Positions 1 through 8,948 are shown, counted from the stretch's first letter. The stretch is 25,579 nucleotides of DNA from JAYUHK01 sp043767025 (GCA_043767025.1 JAYUHK010000003.1:1-25579), one strand, 5' to 3'. Notes: generated by a model from the sequence alone, not told the origin. A program made the numbers and translations.

Positions 1-227
1 TATGGTATATCGCGTCCGACCCCAAAGGGGTCGCAGATATAGGGCATTTGTCTTTTATAAACATTTAATCCCTTCGGGATTTTTAAACGAAAGTAATTAT
101 GCACAAGTACTTATTATAATTAGCAACACAACAAAGGTACAAAAGAGAGCTTTATTTTTTGTCGTTTTATCGCTCGGAACGTCAAGTTATTTCAGATGCT
201 TTTCCTACAAAAAAAAAAATACAATTA
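1..227. repeat. Non-coding stretch with two short perfect palindromes, likely a dispersed intergenic repeat
   Basis: No convincing gene lies here. Two hairpins are visible: CGACCCC-AAA-GGGGTCG at 17-33 and AATCCC-TTC-GGGATT at 67-81. Paired hairpins of this type (a CCCC/GGGG stem followed by a CCCTTCGGG stem in AT-rich DNA) resemble intergenic repeat elements that recur in Bacteroidota genomes; that family assignment is from memory, and no second copy occurs in this window. Open frames crossing it look spurious. The stretch is downstream of uvrB, so a hairpin could also act at that transcript's 3' end. The left edge is cut by the window. Confidence 0.4.
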
Positions 228-2276
228 TCAAGCGACGCTCATGCCCATTCCGTAGCGGTCTTTGAGTTGTTTTTTGAGCGCAATGCCTTCGTCGCGAAAC
301 TGCGCAGCAGCAAAAAAATCGAGGTCTTTGGCAGCCATTTTCATTTTCTTTTCGGTGTCGGCGATGAGTTTTTCGAGTTGCGTCCGAGTCATGTAGCCCA
401 CGATAGGGTCGGCGGCGACGCTGATTTCTTCGGGTTCGATGTAGGCTTTTGGGTTCGCTCCGCGAATGTCGAGAATCGAACTTTTGCCAATAATTTCTTC
501 TCGCGACCGAGTCACGGTGGTCGGCGTGATGCCGTGTTCGGTGTTGTAATCTATCTGAATGGCGCGACGGCGGTTGGTTTCGTCCATCGTTTTTTGCATC
601 GAATCCGTGATTTTGTCAGCATAAAACAGTACCAATCCGTTGGAATTTCGGGCAGCGCGTCCAGCCGTTTGCGTCAGCGAGCGCGCATTCCTCAAAAATC
701 CTTCCTTGTCGGCATCTAAAATGGCGACGAGCGACACTTCGGGCAAGTCCAAACCTTCCCGCAGCAAATTGACCCCAATCAACACGTCAAACTCTCCCAA
801 ACGCAAGTCGCGCAGGATTTCTACTCGCTCCATCGTATCTACTTCCGAGTGAATATATCGACATTTGATGTCTATTTTCTGTAAATATTTGGCAAGTTCT
901 TCGCTCATTCGTTTGGTCAAAGTAGTCACCAACACTCGTTCATTGACTTTGATGCGCTCGCTTATTTCCTCCAATAAATCGTCTATTTGGTTGATACTTG
1001 GGCGCACTTCTATCGGCGGATCCAGCAATCCCGTCGGGCGAATAAGTTGCTCTACCAACATTCCTTCCGTCTGTTCGAGTTCGTAGTCGGAGGGCGTGGC
1101 ACTCACGAAGACGACTTGGTTTATCATCGTTTCGAACTCCGAAAAGTTGAGCGGGCGGTTGTCCATTGCCGACGGCAACCGAAATCCGTAGCTGACAAGA
1201 TTGGTTTTGCGAGCGCGGTCGCCGCCCCACATTCCGCGCAGTTGGGGGATAGTAGCGTGGCTTTCGTCAATGACCATCAAGTAATCCTGCGGAAAATAAT
1301 CGAGCAAACAAAACGGTCGAGTGCCGGGAACTCGTCCGTCGAAAAAGCGCGAATAATTTTCTACGCCCGAGCAATAGCCGAGTTCTTTCATCATTTCGAG
1401 GTCGAATTGGGTGCGCTCATAGATTCGTTTGGCTTCGAGGGGTCGCCGCTCGCGCTCGAAATATTTTACCTGCGCCGTCATTTCGTCTTCGATTTGTCGT
1501 ATGATTTCGTGAATTCGGTCTTTGGGAGCGACGTAGAGATTGGCTGGAAAAATGGCAGCTTCGTCCATAGCGGCGATGCGGTAGCCGCTTTCTATTTCGA
1601 TACTTTCGATGGTTTCTATTTCGTCGCCAAAAAAAGTAATTCGGTAGCCGAAGTCCACGTAAGGCAGATTGATGTCCACTGTATCGCCGCGCACGCGAAA
1701 CGTAGCGCGTCCGAAATCGGTTTCGGTGCGTGCGTAAAGGCTTTGCACGAGTGCGTAAAGAAAAGTGTTGCGGGTAATAATTTGCCCTTTTTCGATTCTG
1801 ATAATGCCGCTTTTGTAGTCCTCCGGATTTCCCATACCATAAATGCAGGAAACAGAGGCGACCAAAATAATATCGCGCCGCCCAGAAAGAATGCTGGACG
1901 TAGCTCGAAGGCGGAGTTTATCTACTTCTTCATTGATTTGGAGGTCTTTTTCGATAAACGTATCGGTGACAGAAAGATAGGCTTCGGGCTGATAATAATC
2001 GTAGTAAGACACAAAATATTCGACGGCATTATTAGGAAAAAACTGCCGAAATTCGCTGTAAAGTTGGGCGGTAAGCGTTTTATTGTGTGTCAGAATCAAA
2101 GTCGGACGATTGAGTTCTTTGATGACGTTGGCAATAGTAAAAGTTTTTCCAGAACCCGTCACGCCAAGCAAACATTGTGCTTTTTCGTTGGTTCGCACGC
2201 CGTCCACCAACTGCCGAATGGCGTTGGGCTGGTCGCCCGTAGGCTCAAAATTAGAGATTAACTGAAATTCAGACAT
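228..2276 (-). CDS. uvrB: UvrABC excinuclease subunit B
   Basis: UvrB is the damage-verifying helicase-like subunit of nucleotide excision repair; it is loaded by UvrA and then recruits UvrC for incision. The 682 residues match the usual family length. Walker A GVTGSGKT is at residues 38-45, the tyrosine-rich beta-hairpin (YYDYYQPEAY) that inserts between strands starts near 91, DESH (Walker B) is at 337-340, helicase motif VI QTAGRAARN is at 536-544, and the C-terminal UVR motif that contacts UvrC covers about 630-668. All key motifs are intact. The ATG start gives MSEFQLISNFEPTGDQPNAI, matching the usual N-terminus. It stands alone, divergent from the Cys-rich protein gene across 224 nt. 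No clear -7 box was found upstream. Confidence 0.98.
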   Translation of the reverse strand: MSEFQLISNFEPTGDQPNAIRQLVDGVRTNEKAQCLLGVTGSGKTFTIANVIKELNRPTLILTHNKTLTAQLYSEFRQFFPNNAVEYFVSYYDYYQPEAYLSVTDTFIEKDLQINEEVDKLRLRATSSILSGRRDIILVASVSCIYGMGNPEDYKSGIIRIEKGQIITRNTFLYALVQSLYARTETDFGRATFRVRGDTVDINLPYVDFGYRITFFGDEIETIESIEIESGYRIAAMDEAAIFPANLYVAPKDRIHEIIRQIEDEMTAQVKYFERERRPLEAKRIYERTQFDLEMMKELGYCSGVENYSRFFDGRVPGTRPFCLLDYFPQDYLMVIDESHATIPQLRGMWGGDRARKTNLVSYGFRLPSAMDNRPLNFSEFETMINQVVFVSATPSDYELEQTEGMLVEQLIRPTGLLDPPIEVRPSINQIDDLLEEISERIKVNERVLVTTLTKRMSEELAKYLQKIDIKCRYIHSEVDTMERVEILRDLRLGEFDVLIGVNLLREGLDLPEVSLVAILDADKEGFLRNARSLTQTAGRAARNSNGLVLFYADKITDSMQKTMDETNRRRAIQIDYNTEHGITPTTVTRSREEIIGKSSILDIRGANPKAYIEPEEISVAADPIVGYMTRTQLEKLIADTEKKMKMAAKDLDFFAAAQFRDEGIALKKQLKDRYGMGMSVA

Positions 2277-2485
2277 AATTGAAAAAGAAAAATATTATTA
2301 TTCAGTAAAAAGGCAGTTTTTTGCACAAAAGTTAAACAACTTTAAAGCTCTAAAAGTTGGACTGGCGAGCGTTACTAACGCAAAGAGTTTTTTGGACTGC
2401 TGATTCTATTACAAAAAACACAGTAAAATTAAGAATAAATACTAAAAACTCACAACTAAAAACTGAAAACTATCTAAAAAAGTAA

Positions 2486-2493
2486 TAACTTTG
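2486..2493 (+). promoter_or_regulatory. Candidate Bacteroidota -7 element (TAACTTTG)
   Basis: TAACTTTG matches the Bacteroidota housekeeping -7 consensus TAnnTTTG exactly. No good TTTG/TTG -33 element lies 17-23 nt upstream. A start site a few bases downstream would fall almost on the TTG codon at 2501, so the transcript would be leaderless or translation would begin at the ATG at 2540. Confidence 0.4.
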
Positions 2494-2500
2494 CATTGCT

Positions 2501-2995
2501 TTGAAGAATAATTTTATAAAATACATTTCGGTTTTTGGCATGATAGCCGTTTTGTTGATTTCCACATTGGGAGTCAGCGTCAATTCTTTGTATTGTCTTT
2601 GCAAAGGCTCTGCCGAAGTGTCGTTTTTCGCCCTTCCGCCCAACGATTGCGAAAAAAATACCACTGCAAAAGCCGCTTTACCAAGTTGCTGCGCAAAATC
2701 TTTACAAAAAAGTTGTTGTAAAGAAAACGATGCGGACAGCAGTAAAAAGCCACACAACTGCACCAAGCGAAGCAAATATTTTATCAAACTTCATACGCCT
2801 TTTTTCACGCCTGATTTTGAGTTTGCGAAGTTAGAAGCTCCAATCGCAGCCATTTTAAATTCTAAAAAATCTATTTTTACAGAATTTAATTTTTTTTATT
2901 CCGAGATTAATCTCTCGCAACCCAACAACAAAGCACCGCCACCACGCCCCTACGGAGCAGTTCTTCGTCGCTGCCTTCAGTCTTATCTGTGTTAG
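2501..2995 (+). CDS. Small Cys-rich exported protein, HYC_CC_PP-like
   Basis: This 164-residue protein has a signal-peptide-like N-terminus (Lys at 2 and 7, hydrophobic core about 8-25) and ten cysteines in clusters: LYCLC (32, 34), C50, CC at 63-64 and 72-73, C87, C158 and the terminal C164. A proline-rich PPPRPYG follows near 147-152. This order (a Tyr-Cys motif, CC pairs, then PP) resembles the small Bacteroidota family named HYC_CC_PP, often encoded before TonB-dependent receptors; I recall the family and did not search for it. The receptor gene starts 107 nt downstream on the same strand, so a shared transcript is likely. Metal, perhaps copper, handling is inferred from the cysteines and the PCC motif of that receptor. 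The start is TTG; the alternative ATG at 2540 would remove the charged N-terminus, so TTG was preferred. Confidence 0.72.
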   Translation: MKNNFIKYISVFGMIAVLLISTLGVSVNSLYCLCKGSAEVSFFALPPNDCEKNTTAKAALPSCCAKSLQKSCCKENDADSSKKPHNCTKRSKYFIKLHTPFFTPDFEFAKLEAPIAAILNSKKSIFTEFNFFYSEINLSQPNNKAPPPRPYGAVLRRCLQSYLC

Positions 2996-3102
2996 TTTTT
3001 TAATAAAAATTCTGTATTTCTTGCGAAATATGGACTGATTTTTTACTTGCCAACCTCCGTGTTAGTGAGCATTCTTCTCATTTATTTATTAAAAAAATCA
3101 AC

Positions 3103-5334
3103 ATGAAAAAGTATCGTTTTCTTTGTATATTGTTATTTAATTTGCTGATAGTCAATTATTTAGCCGCCCAAAAACTGCTTCACGGAACAATCACCGACGA
3201 GCGCGGACAAACTATGATTGGGGCGACCGTCCGTTGGGAAAATCTCCCCAATCAAGGCGCAGCCACCGATAGCGTAGGAAAGTTCTCTATTGCTCGGCAA
3301 GCCAGCACAGCAAATTTAGAAATTTCTTATGTCGGCTACCAGCCTGCCGTCGTCAGCATAGACCCTACCGAAGATAATTTGGTCATAGAATTGAGCGGTA
3401 TGAGTAACAACCTGCCGACCACCGACATCGTCGGACGGCAATCAGGAAGCTCGGTTTCCACCTTAAAGACTGTCAATCAGGAAGTTATCACTCAACAAGA
3501 ACTCCGACGAGCGCCTTGCTGCAACCTTGCCGAAAGTTTTGAAAGCAACGGAACGGTAGATGTTTCTTACAGCAATGCCGTGACAGGGGCAACGGAAATC
3601 CAAATGCTCGGATTACGGGGGATTTATACCCAATTTCAGGTAGAAAATCGTCCCGCTATGACAGGTTTGGCGACACCCGTAGCGATGGAGCTAATCCCCG
3701 GCACATGGCTGCAAAGTATTCAAATCTCGAAAGGCGCGAGTACCGTGCGCAACGGTTTTGCGGGAATGACTGGACAAATCAACGCCGACTTCGTCACACC
3801 AGACAAAGATAACTCCTTGTTTGTCAATCTATTCGGTAACACGGCGAGCCGAATGGAAGCCAACGTTCACCTCAATCATGGTCAGGAGAAAGGTTGGAGT
3901 CAGGGCTTGCTGTTGCACGCCAGCTCGCTGCAAAGTGAGATTGACCACAACTCCGACGGATTTTTGGATATGCCACTCAAACGGCAGCTGAACGGACTTT
4001 TTCGCGCCAAATATCACGGCGATATTTTTGAGGGCAGAGTCGGGCTGCAAGCAGTCACAGACAGCCGCACAAGCGGGCAACTAACGACGGTCGCCACCAA
4101 CGGGCAACCCCTCTACGCCGTCCAGCAAAAAAATGACCGCGTCGAACTGTTCGGAAATTTGGGTTACATTGGTTTTAAAGCACCGTATCGCAACTTGGGT
4201 TCTATTTTTAGTATGTCACTACACAGCGTAAATGAAAAATTTGGAAATACTACGCACATCGGCACTCAAAAAAGTGCTTTTCTGAATATTCTTTACACGG
4301 ATATTATCAAAACTACCGACCACAATATTCTGTTCGGGTTCAGCCAAACGTATGACAATTTTCGGGAAAAACTCAACGATTTAGACCTCAATAGGACGGA
4401 ATCTGTGACAGGTATTTTATCGGAATATACATTTACCAATACTCCGCTCGGCGCAGAAGTTAGCGATTTTAGTTTGATTGTTGGCGGGCGGGTGGATTAC
4501 CACAATCGCTTTGGTTGGTTGCCTACGCCGCGAATGAGCGCAAAGTACAACTTCAATGAAAATACGATTGTCCGTGCAAATATTGGTCGTGCATTCCGTT
4601 CTCCCAACCTTATTCCCGACAACGAAAGTGCATTGGTCAGCAGTAGGATTGTGAGAATTTTGGACCAGCCGCGCATCGAAGAAGCATGGAACGCAGGTAT
4701 TAATTTTACTCAAAAAATAGACATTCGTGACCACGAATTTAGCGCAAGTATTGACCTCTACCGCACTTGGTTTCAAAACCAAATTGTGATGGATATGGAC
4801 TCCGATTATCGGCAAATACTGTTCTATAATCTGCGCGGAAGTTCGTTTGCTAATAGCTTCTTGGCGGTGCTACAATACGAGTTTTTTCGTAATTTCAACG
4901 TAAAAGTTGCCTATAAGTACAACGACGTGCGAACTACCTATCTTAAAGGCTTGGAGCGAGTGCCGCTTGTGCCAAAAAGCCGCCTTTTATTGACTTTTGA
5001 CTACAAAACACTCGATAAATCTTGGCTTTTTAGTGCCACTGCGCAAGTAATAGGACAGCAGCGACTTTGGAACAATGAACAGGTACCGATGTCACTCGTT
5101 TCCAATTTTCCAAATATTACTCCTGTTTATGCGTTGCTCAATGCGCAGGTGACAAAAGTTTTTAACGAGCGGTGGGAAGTGTATGCGGGCGGCGAAAACT
5201 TGAGCAATTATACCCAACACCACGCTATTATTGATGCTGCTCAGCCGTTTGGACCGTATTTTAACGGCAATCAAGTGTATGCGCCCACAATGGGCATACG
5301 GGGTTTTGTTGGAGTGCGGTATAAAGTGAAGTAA
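3103..5334 (+). CDS. TonB-dependent outer-membrane receptor with PCC plug motif (probable metal receptor)
   Basis: This 743-residue protein is a TonB-dependent active transporter of the outer membrane. A signal peptide (MKKYRFLCIL to about residue 22) precedes a carboxypeptidase-regulatory-like domain (about 24-98; TDERGQTMIGATV, SYVGYQ). The plug follows (about 115-235), with APCCNLAESFESNGTVDVSY from 137 and IQMLGLRG near 166-173, then ISKGASTVRNGFAGMTGQIN. The rest is beta-barrel, including an RAFRSPNLIP segment. The PCCNLAESFE signature marks a receptor subgroup I associate with small Cys-rich partners and copper or other metal uptake; the substrate is inferred. The gene upstream encodes such a Cys-rich protein. 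The end, VGVRYKVK, is barrel-like although the last residue is not aromatic. No own promoter was recognised in the 107-nt gap. Confidence 0.93.
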   Translation: MKKYRFLCILLFNLLIVNYLAAQKLLHGTITDERGQTMIGATVRWENLPNQGAATDSVGKFSIARQASTANLEISYVGYQPAVVSIDPTEDNLVIELSGMSNNLPTTDIVGRQSGSSVSTLKTVNQEVITQQELRRAPCCNLAESFESNGTVDVSYSNAVTGATEIQMLGLRGIYTQFQVENRPAMTGLATPVAMELIPGTWLQSIQISKGASTVRNGFAGMTGQINADFVTPDKDNSLFVNLFGNTASRMEANVHLNHGQEKGWSQGLLLHASSLQSEIDHNSDGFLDMPLKRQLNGLFRAKYHGDIFEGRVGLQAVTDSRTSGQLTTVATNGQPLYAVQQKNDRVELFGNLGYIGFKAPYRNLGSIFSMSLHSVNEKFGNTTHIGTQKSAFLNILYTDIIKTTDHNILFGFSQTYDNFREKLNDLDLNRTESVTGILSEYTFTNTPLGAEVSDFSLIVGGRVDYHNRFGWLPTPRMSAKYNFNENTIVRANIGRAFRSPNLIPDNESALVSSRIVRILDQPRIEEAWNAGINFTQKIDIRDHEFSASIDLYRTWFQNQIVMDMDSDYRQILFYNLRGSSFANSFLAVLQYEFFRNFNVKVAYKYNDVRTTYLKGLERVPLVPKSRLLLTFDYKTLDKSWLFSATAQVIGQQRLWNNEQVPMSLVSNFPNITPVYALLNAQVTKVFNERWEVYAGGENLSNYTQHHAIIDAAQPFGPYFNGNQVYAPTMGIRGFVGVRYKVK

Positions 5335-5362
5335 TTAAATCGTGCTCGCAAGAATTTTAAAT

Positions 5363-5588
5363 TGGCTCATTTGAGCTTGATTTTGTGGTAGTTTCCTTGT
5401 CCTTTGTCACTTTTTTTCTTGATAAAAAAAGTAACCAAAAAAATCAAGTGATCTGTATAAATTCTAAAGTTTTTGCCTAAAAATCCCGTCGGCGCGCGAA
5501 AAATACTCGTCGGAACCCCGCCAGACTTCAAACAGTTTCCGCTTCGCCAGACGATATTTTTGCAAAAACTTGAATTTCTACAAGGCAC
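5363..5588 (+). repeat. Dispersed intergenic repeat, copy A (original hairpin core)
   Basis: This 226-bp stretch recurs in direct orientation at 25328-25579 with only small differences outside the core. It contains nested inverted repeats: CTTGATTTT (5376-5384) pairs with AAAATCAAG (5440-5448), and inside it ACTTTTTTT (5409-5417) pairs with AAAAAAAGT (5424-5432) around a CTTGAT loop. From about 5448 to 5588 the two copies are nearly identical, ending in CAAGGCAC in both. A 73-codon frame runs through it on the minus strand, but its coding potential looks accidental. It fills most of the 370-nt gap between the receptor and peptidase genes; the rest (5589-5704) holds nothing clear except a weak TGACTTTG at 5603-5610. 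Confidence 0.85.
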
Positions 5589-5704
5589 GTCTTAAAATAC
5601 AGTGACTTTGAATAAATGCTGTCTGAAATTTTAGAAAAAAGATTTTTTGCGTAACGTAACTTAAAATAAATTACTCAAGTCTTTTTCACACCCAATATCT
5701 GAAT

Positions 5705-7282
5705 ATGAACTATTTTGTTAAAAAAATTTTCATCGTCGCTTGCTGCTTTTGGAGCAATATTTTGTTGGCACAAAACTTTGACAGTCGCTTTTTTGCTAAT
5801 AAAATAGATACTCTCGACCTGCGCCGCCGCCTCGAAGTCTTGGCTTCGGACAGCTTGGAGGGGCGCGAAACGGGGACGGAAGGTATCCGTCGGGCGGCTC
5901 GATTTCTTGCCCAAGAGTTTCAGAAAATGGGACTTCCTGCGGTCGGCGATAGCCAAAGTTTTTTTCAAAATGTCCGACTGACTGCCGAAAGTTGGGAGCA
6001 GTTATCGCTGAACGTGGGCGGAAAAGATTTTACGCCTTTGTTGGATTTTTATAGTTTTCCAAGACTCAACCAGTCGGAGCCAGCGCCGATTTTGGCTTCC
6101 GAAGTAGTCTTTTTGGGCTACGGAATTGACGATGTCCGATACAGTGATTTTAGAAAAAAAGATGTCCGCAATAAAATTATTCTCGTCTGCGAAGGCGAGC
6201 CTTTGCGCAGCGACGGGTTCTCCTATATTTCTCAATCGAAAGAAAAATCTGCGTGGGCGATGGACGAACAAAAAAAACTCGCCGCCGCCCAACGACACGG
6301 CGCACGAGCAGTTTTTTTTCTAAAAAATAATTTTGCAGATGACTTGAATGAAGCGCGGAAAGTAATTTTGAACACCAGAATGTCGGTGGAGCAAGACCAA
6401 AAAATACCATTTGCCAATTCGCTGCATCTTTCAGAAGCGACGGCGGCACAAATATCGGGCGACAAGATGCCGAGAATACGAGCAATGTTGGACGAAATTC
6501 GCAGAAGCGGAAAACCCGACTTTTTGCGGATTCCGTGCGACTTGAAACTGATACTTCGGAAAAAAATAAATGTGATAGAAGGTCAAAACGTCATCGGATT
6601 TGTGGAAGGAACGGACAGCGTTTTGAAGAAAGAAATCATCGTGCTTTCTGCCCACTACGACCATCTTGGAAAACGTGGGACGAGTATTTTTCACGGCGCA
6701 GACGACGACGGCTCTGGCACCACGAGCGTGGTAGCGATGTGCGAAGCTTTCGCGCTTGCCAAAAAACAAGGGGTTGCGCCGCGCCGAAGCGTGCTGTGTT
6801 TGCTTTTTACGGGAGAAGAAAAAGGCTTACTGGGTTCAAAATATTATACCGCAAAACCTATTTTTTCGTTACAAAATACGGTTACTGACCTCAATATTGA
6901 CATGATTGGGCGAATAGACGACTCACACGCAGCCAATCCAAATTACTTGTATGTGATAGGTTCTAAAAAATTAAGCACCGAATTGCATCAAACTAACGAA
7001 ACCGCCAACCAAAATTTTGGGCAGCTGACGCTGGATTATTCCTTTGACGCACCCGACGAACCCAATCGCTACTACTATCGGAGCGACCATTATAATTTTG
7101 CGGAGCAAAATATTCCTATTATTTTTTACTTCGACGGAAGCCACAAAGACTACCACCGCCCAACGGATACGGTAGATAAAATTGATTTTAAGGTGATGAA
7201 AAAACGTGCGCAACTCGTCTTTTCTACCGCTTGGCAACTCGCAAACCAACCGAATCGAATCAAATTGGACGATGTAAAATAG
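5705..7282 (+). CDS. Exported M28-family zinc peptidase (aminopeptidase type)
   Basis: This 525-residue enzyme hydrolyses peptides from the N-terminus using a two-zinc centre and probably acts in the periplasm or at the surface. A signal peptide spans about 1-22 (MNYFVKKIFIVACCFWSNIL, then LAQ). Residues about 125-260 look like a protease-associated (PA)-type insert. The catalytic domain follows: SAHYDHLG gives zinc ligand His317 and nearby Asp319, GADDDGSGT gives bridging Asp334, FTGEEKGLLGS gives Glu371/Glu372, NIDMIGR gives Asp399, and KDYHRPTDT gives His484. All metal ligands are present. The DNG or DNA after the bridging Asp in relatives is DDG here. The symporter gene follows 98 nt downstream behind its own candidate promoter, so linked peptide hydrolysis and uptake is only a guess. 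Confidence 0.93.
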   Translation: MNYFVKKIFIVACCFWSNILLAQNFDSRFFANKIDTLDLRRRLEVLASDSLEGRETGTEGIRRAARFLAQEFQKMGLPAVGDSQSFFQNVRLTAESWEQLSLNVGGKDFTPLLDFYSFPRLNQSEPAPILASEVVFLGYGIDDVRYSDFRKKDVRNKIILVCEGEPLRSDGFSYISQSKEKSAWAMDEQKKLAAAQRHGARAVFFLKNNFADDLNEARKVILNTRMSVEQDQKIPFANSLHLSEATAAQISGDKMPRIRAMLDEIRRSGKPDFLRIPCDLKLILRKKINVIEGQNVIGFVEGTDSVLKKEIIVLSAHYDHLGKRGTSIFHGADDDGSGTTSVVAMCEAFALAKKQGVAPRRSVLCLLFTGEEKGLLGSKYYTAKPIFSLQNTVTDLNIDMIGRIDDSHAANPNYLYVIGSKKLSTELHQTNETANQNFGQLTLDYSFDAPDEPNRYYYRSDHYNFAEQNIPIIFYFDGSHKDYHRPTDTVDKIDFKVMKKRAQLVFSTAWQLANQPNRIKLDDVK

Positions 7283-7311
7283 CGATTTTTTGCCCGAACA
7301 ATTATTTTTTT

Positions 7312-7332
7312 GGTAATAATTACCTACATTTG
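7312..7332 (+). promoter_or_regulatory. Candidate promoter -7 box abutting an operator-like palindrome
   Basis: TACATTTG (7325-7332) fits TAnnTTTG exactly and gives a leader of about 40 nt to the symporter ATG at 7381. Immediately upstream, with no gap, lies the perfect palindrome GGTAAT-A-ATTACC (7312-7324), where it would occupy the -7/-33 spacer. No TTTG/TTG at the usual distance is visible, which would fit an activator-dependent or regulated promoter. Confidence 0.45.
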
Positions 7333-7380
7333 TGGTTCTGTTGAATTAAAATCCGTTTTGCCTACTGTCAAAATAAAATT

Positions 7381-8916
7381 ATGCACCCAACTCTTTCGCC
7401 GTATATTATTCTTGCAGTTTTGGCTGTCTATTTTTTGGTATTGGTAGGCGTATCTCGACTTACGAGCCGAAAATCAAGCAATAGTACTTTTTTTCTCGCC
7501 GACCGAAAAGCTCCTTGGTATTTGGTAGCTTTCGGCATGATTGGTGCGTCTATTTCGGGCGTTACGTTCATTTCTATTCCCGGCAAAGTAGGCGCGGGCG
7601 GGCTGAATATGGCGTTTTCGTATATGCAAATGGTGATGGGTTATTTTTTGGGTTATCTGGTCATTGCGGGTGTGCTGATGCCGATTTATTACCGCATGAA
7701 CCTCATCTCGATTTACACTTATCTCGAGGAGCGGCTCGGTCATTTTTCTTACAAAACTGGTGCTGCTTTTTTCTTGCTCTCTCGCACCATCGGCTCGGCT
7801 TTCAGAATGTATCTCGTGGCAACGGTGCTGCAAACATTCGTCCTCGAGCCGCTCGGAGTTCCGTTCCCGATTACCGCAATGATCGTCGTCTTTCTCATCT
7901 GGATTTATACCTACAAAGGCGGCGCGAATACCGTTTTGTGGACGGATACACTCCAAACGGTTTTCCTATTGAGTGCCGTTTGGCTCACCATTTCAGCTAT
8001 CGGAACTGCACTCGAAAAAAATATTCCGCAACTCGCTACTATGGTTTGGAACAGCGAATACTCGCAGATGTTTTTCTTCAAAGGTGGCTGGAGCGACCCC
8101 AATAATTTTTTCAAACAATTCGTCAGTGGCGCACTTATTACTATCGTAATGACAGGACTCGACCAAGACCTGATGCAAAAAAACTTGACCTGTCGCAACC
8201 TGTCCGATGCCCGCAAAAATATGCTTTCTTTCAGCGTCGTATTGATTTTTGTCAATCTTTCGTTTCTCTTTTTGGGTGCATTGCTTTACCTGTATGCCGC
8301 TAATTTGGGGATTCCGATTCCCGTCAAATCCGATATGCTATATCCTACGATTGCCTTTCAGTATCTTTCGCCGGTCAGCAGTATTATTTTTATTTTGGGA
8401 TTGGTGGCAGCTGCGTATGCAAGCGCGGACTCTGCACTCACGTCGCTCACGACCTCTTTTTGTATAGATTTTTTAAATTTTCAAAAACAACTTCCCCAAC
8501 CAAGTTACTACGAAGAAGACGTGACCGCTCAACAACTTGTGGTGGAAGATGCGCAAAAAAAAGTTCGTTTCAAGGTTCATATTGGCGCGAGCGTCGTCCT
8601 TTTGTTGGTTATTATTTTGTTCAATATCATCAACAAAGAAGCTGTTATCAATGGTTTGTTTGAAGCGGCGAGTTATACCTATGGTCCGCTTTTGGGTTTA
8701 TTTTCCTTTGGTCTGATTACAAAATGGCAGGTCAAAGACCGTTTTGTTCCTTGGGTTTGCGTTGCATCGCCCGTTATTTCATATCTCATTAATTTTTACA
8801 GCAGTTCTCTGTTAGACGGATTCAAGTTTGGATTTTTAATTTTAGCCGTCAATGGCTTTTTGACTTTCATTGGTTTGGTATTGCTGCGCAAAAAAGATAC
8901 ATCGGTAGCTATTTAG
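7381..8916 (+). CDS. Sodium:solute symporter (SSS/SLC5-like family)
   Basis: This 511-residue inner-membrane protein belongs to the family that couples sodium entry to uptake of sugars, amino acids, organic acids or similar solutes. The length and about 13 hydrophobic segments are typical. Family marks include GMIGASISGVTFISIPG (about 52-68), YTYKGGANTVLWTDTLQTV (about 176-194), and a later ASADSALTSLTTSF segment of the sodium-site region. The substrate cannot be told from the sequence. The ATG start gives a short N-terminal tail before the first membrane segment. The Rpn-type nuclease gene begins 32 nt after the stop, so read-through is possible. Confidence 0.93.
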   Translation: MHPTLSPYIILAVLAVYFLVLVGVSRLTSRKSSNSTFFLADRKAPWYLVAFGMIGASISGVTFISIPGKVGAGGLNMAFSYMQMVMGYFLGYLVIAGVLMPIYYRMNLISIYTYLEERLGHFSYKTGAAFFLLSRTIGSAFRMYLVATVLQTFVLEPLGVPFPITAMIVVFLIWIYTYKGGANTVLWTDTLQTVFLLSAVWLTISAIGTALEKNIPQLATMVWNSEYSQMFFFKGGWSDPNNFFKQFVSGALITIVMTGLDQDLMQKNLTCRNLSDARKNMLSFSVVLIFVNLSFLFLGALLYLYAANLGIPIPVKSDMLYPTIAFQYLSPVSSIIFILGLVAAAYASADSALTSLTTSFCIDFLNFQKQLPQPSYYEEDVTAQQLVVEDAQKKVRFKVHIGASVVLLLVIILFNIINKEAVINGLFEAASYTYGPLLGLFSFGLITKWQVKDRFVPWVCVASPVISYLINFYSSSLLDGFKFGFLILAVNGFLTFIGLVLLRKKDTSVAI

Positions 8917-8948
8917 AATTGTGTTTATTGACCTCATAATGTTCTGCA

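Noticed and set aside
2..265. 87-codon plus-strand frame at the window start
   Set aside because: It runs through palindromic repeats and into the 3' end of uvrB, with no family features.
987..2261. Long plus-strand open frame of 424 codons opposite uvrB
   Set aside because: It is the antisense shadow of uvrB, which has all family motifs; the antisense product shows no recognisable fold or signal.
5367..5588. Minus-strand frame with a near twin at 25382-25579
   Set aside because: The similarity comes from the DNA repeat. The reading frame diverges across the swapped core and ends at unrelated sequence, which does not fit a conserved protein.
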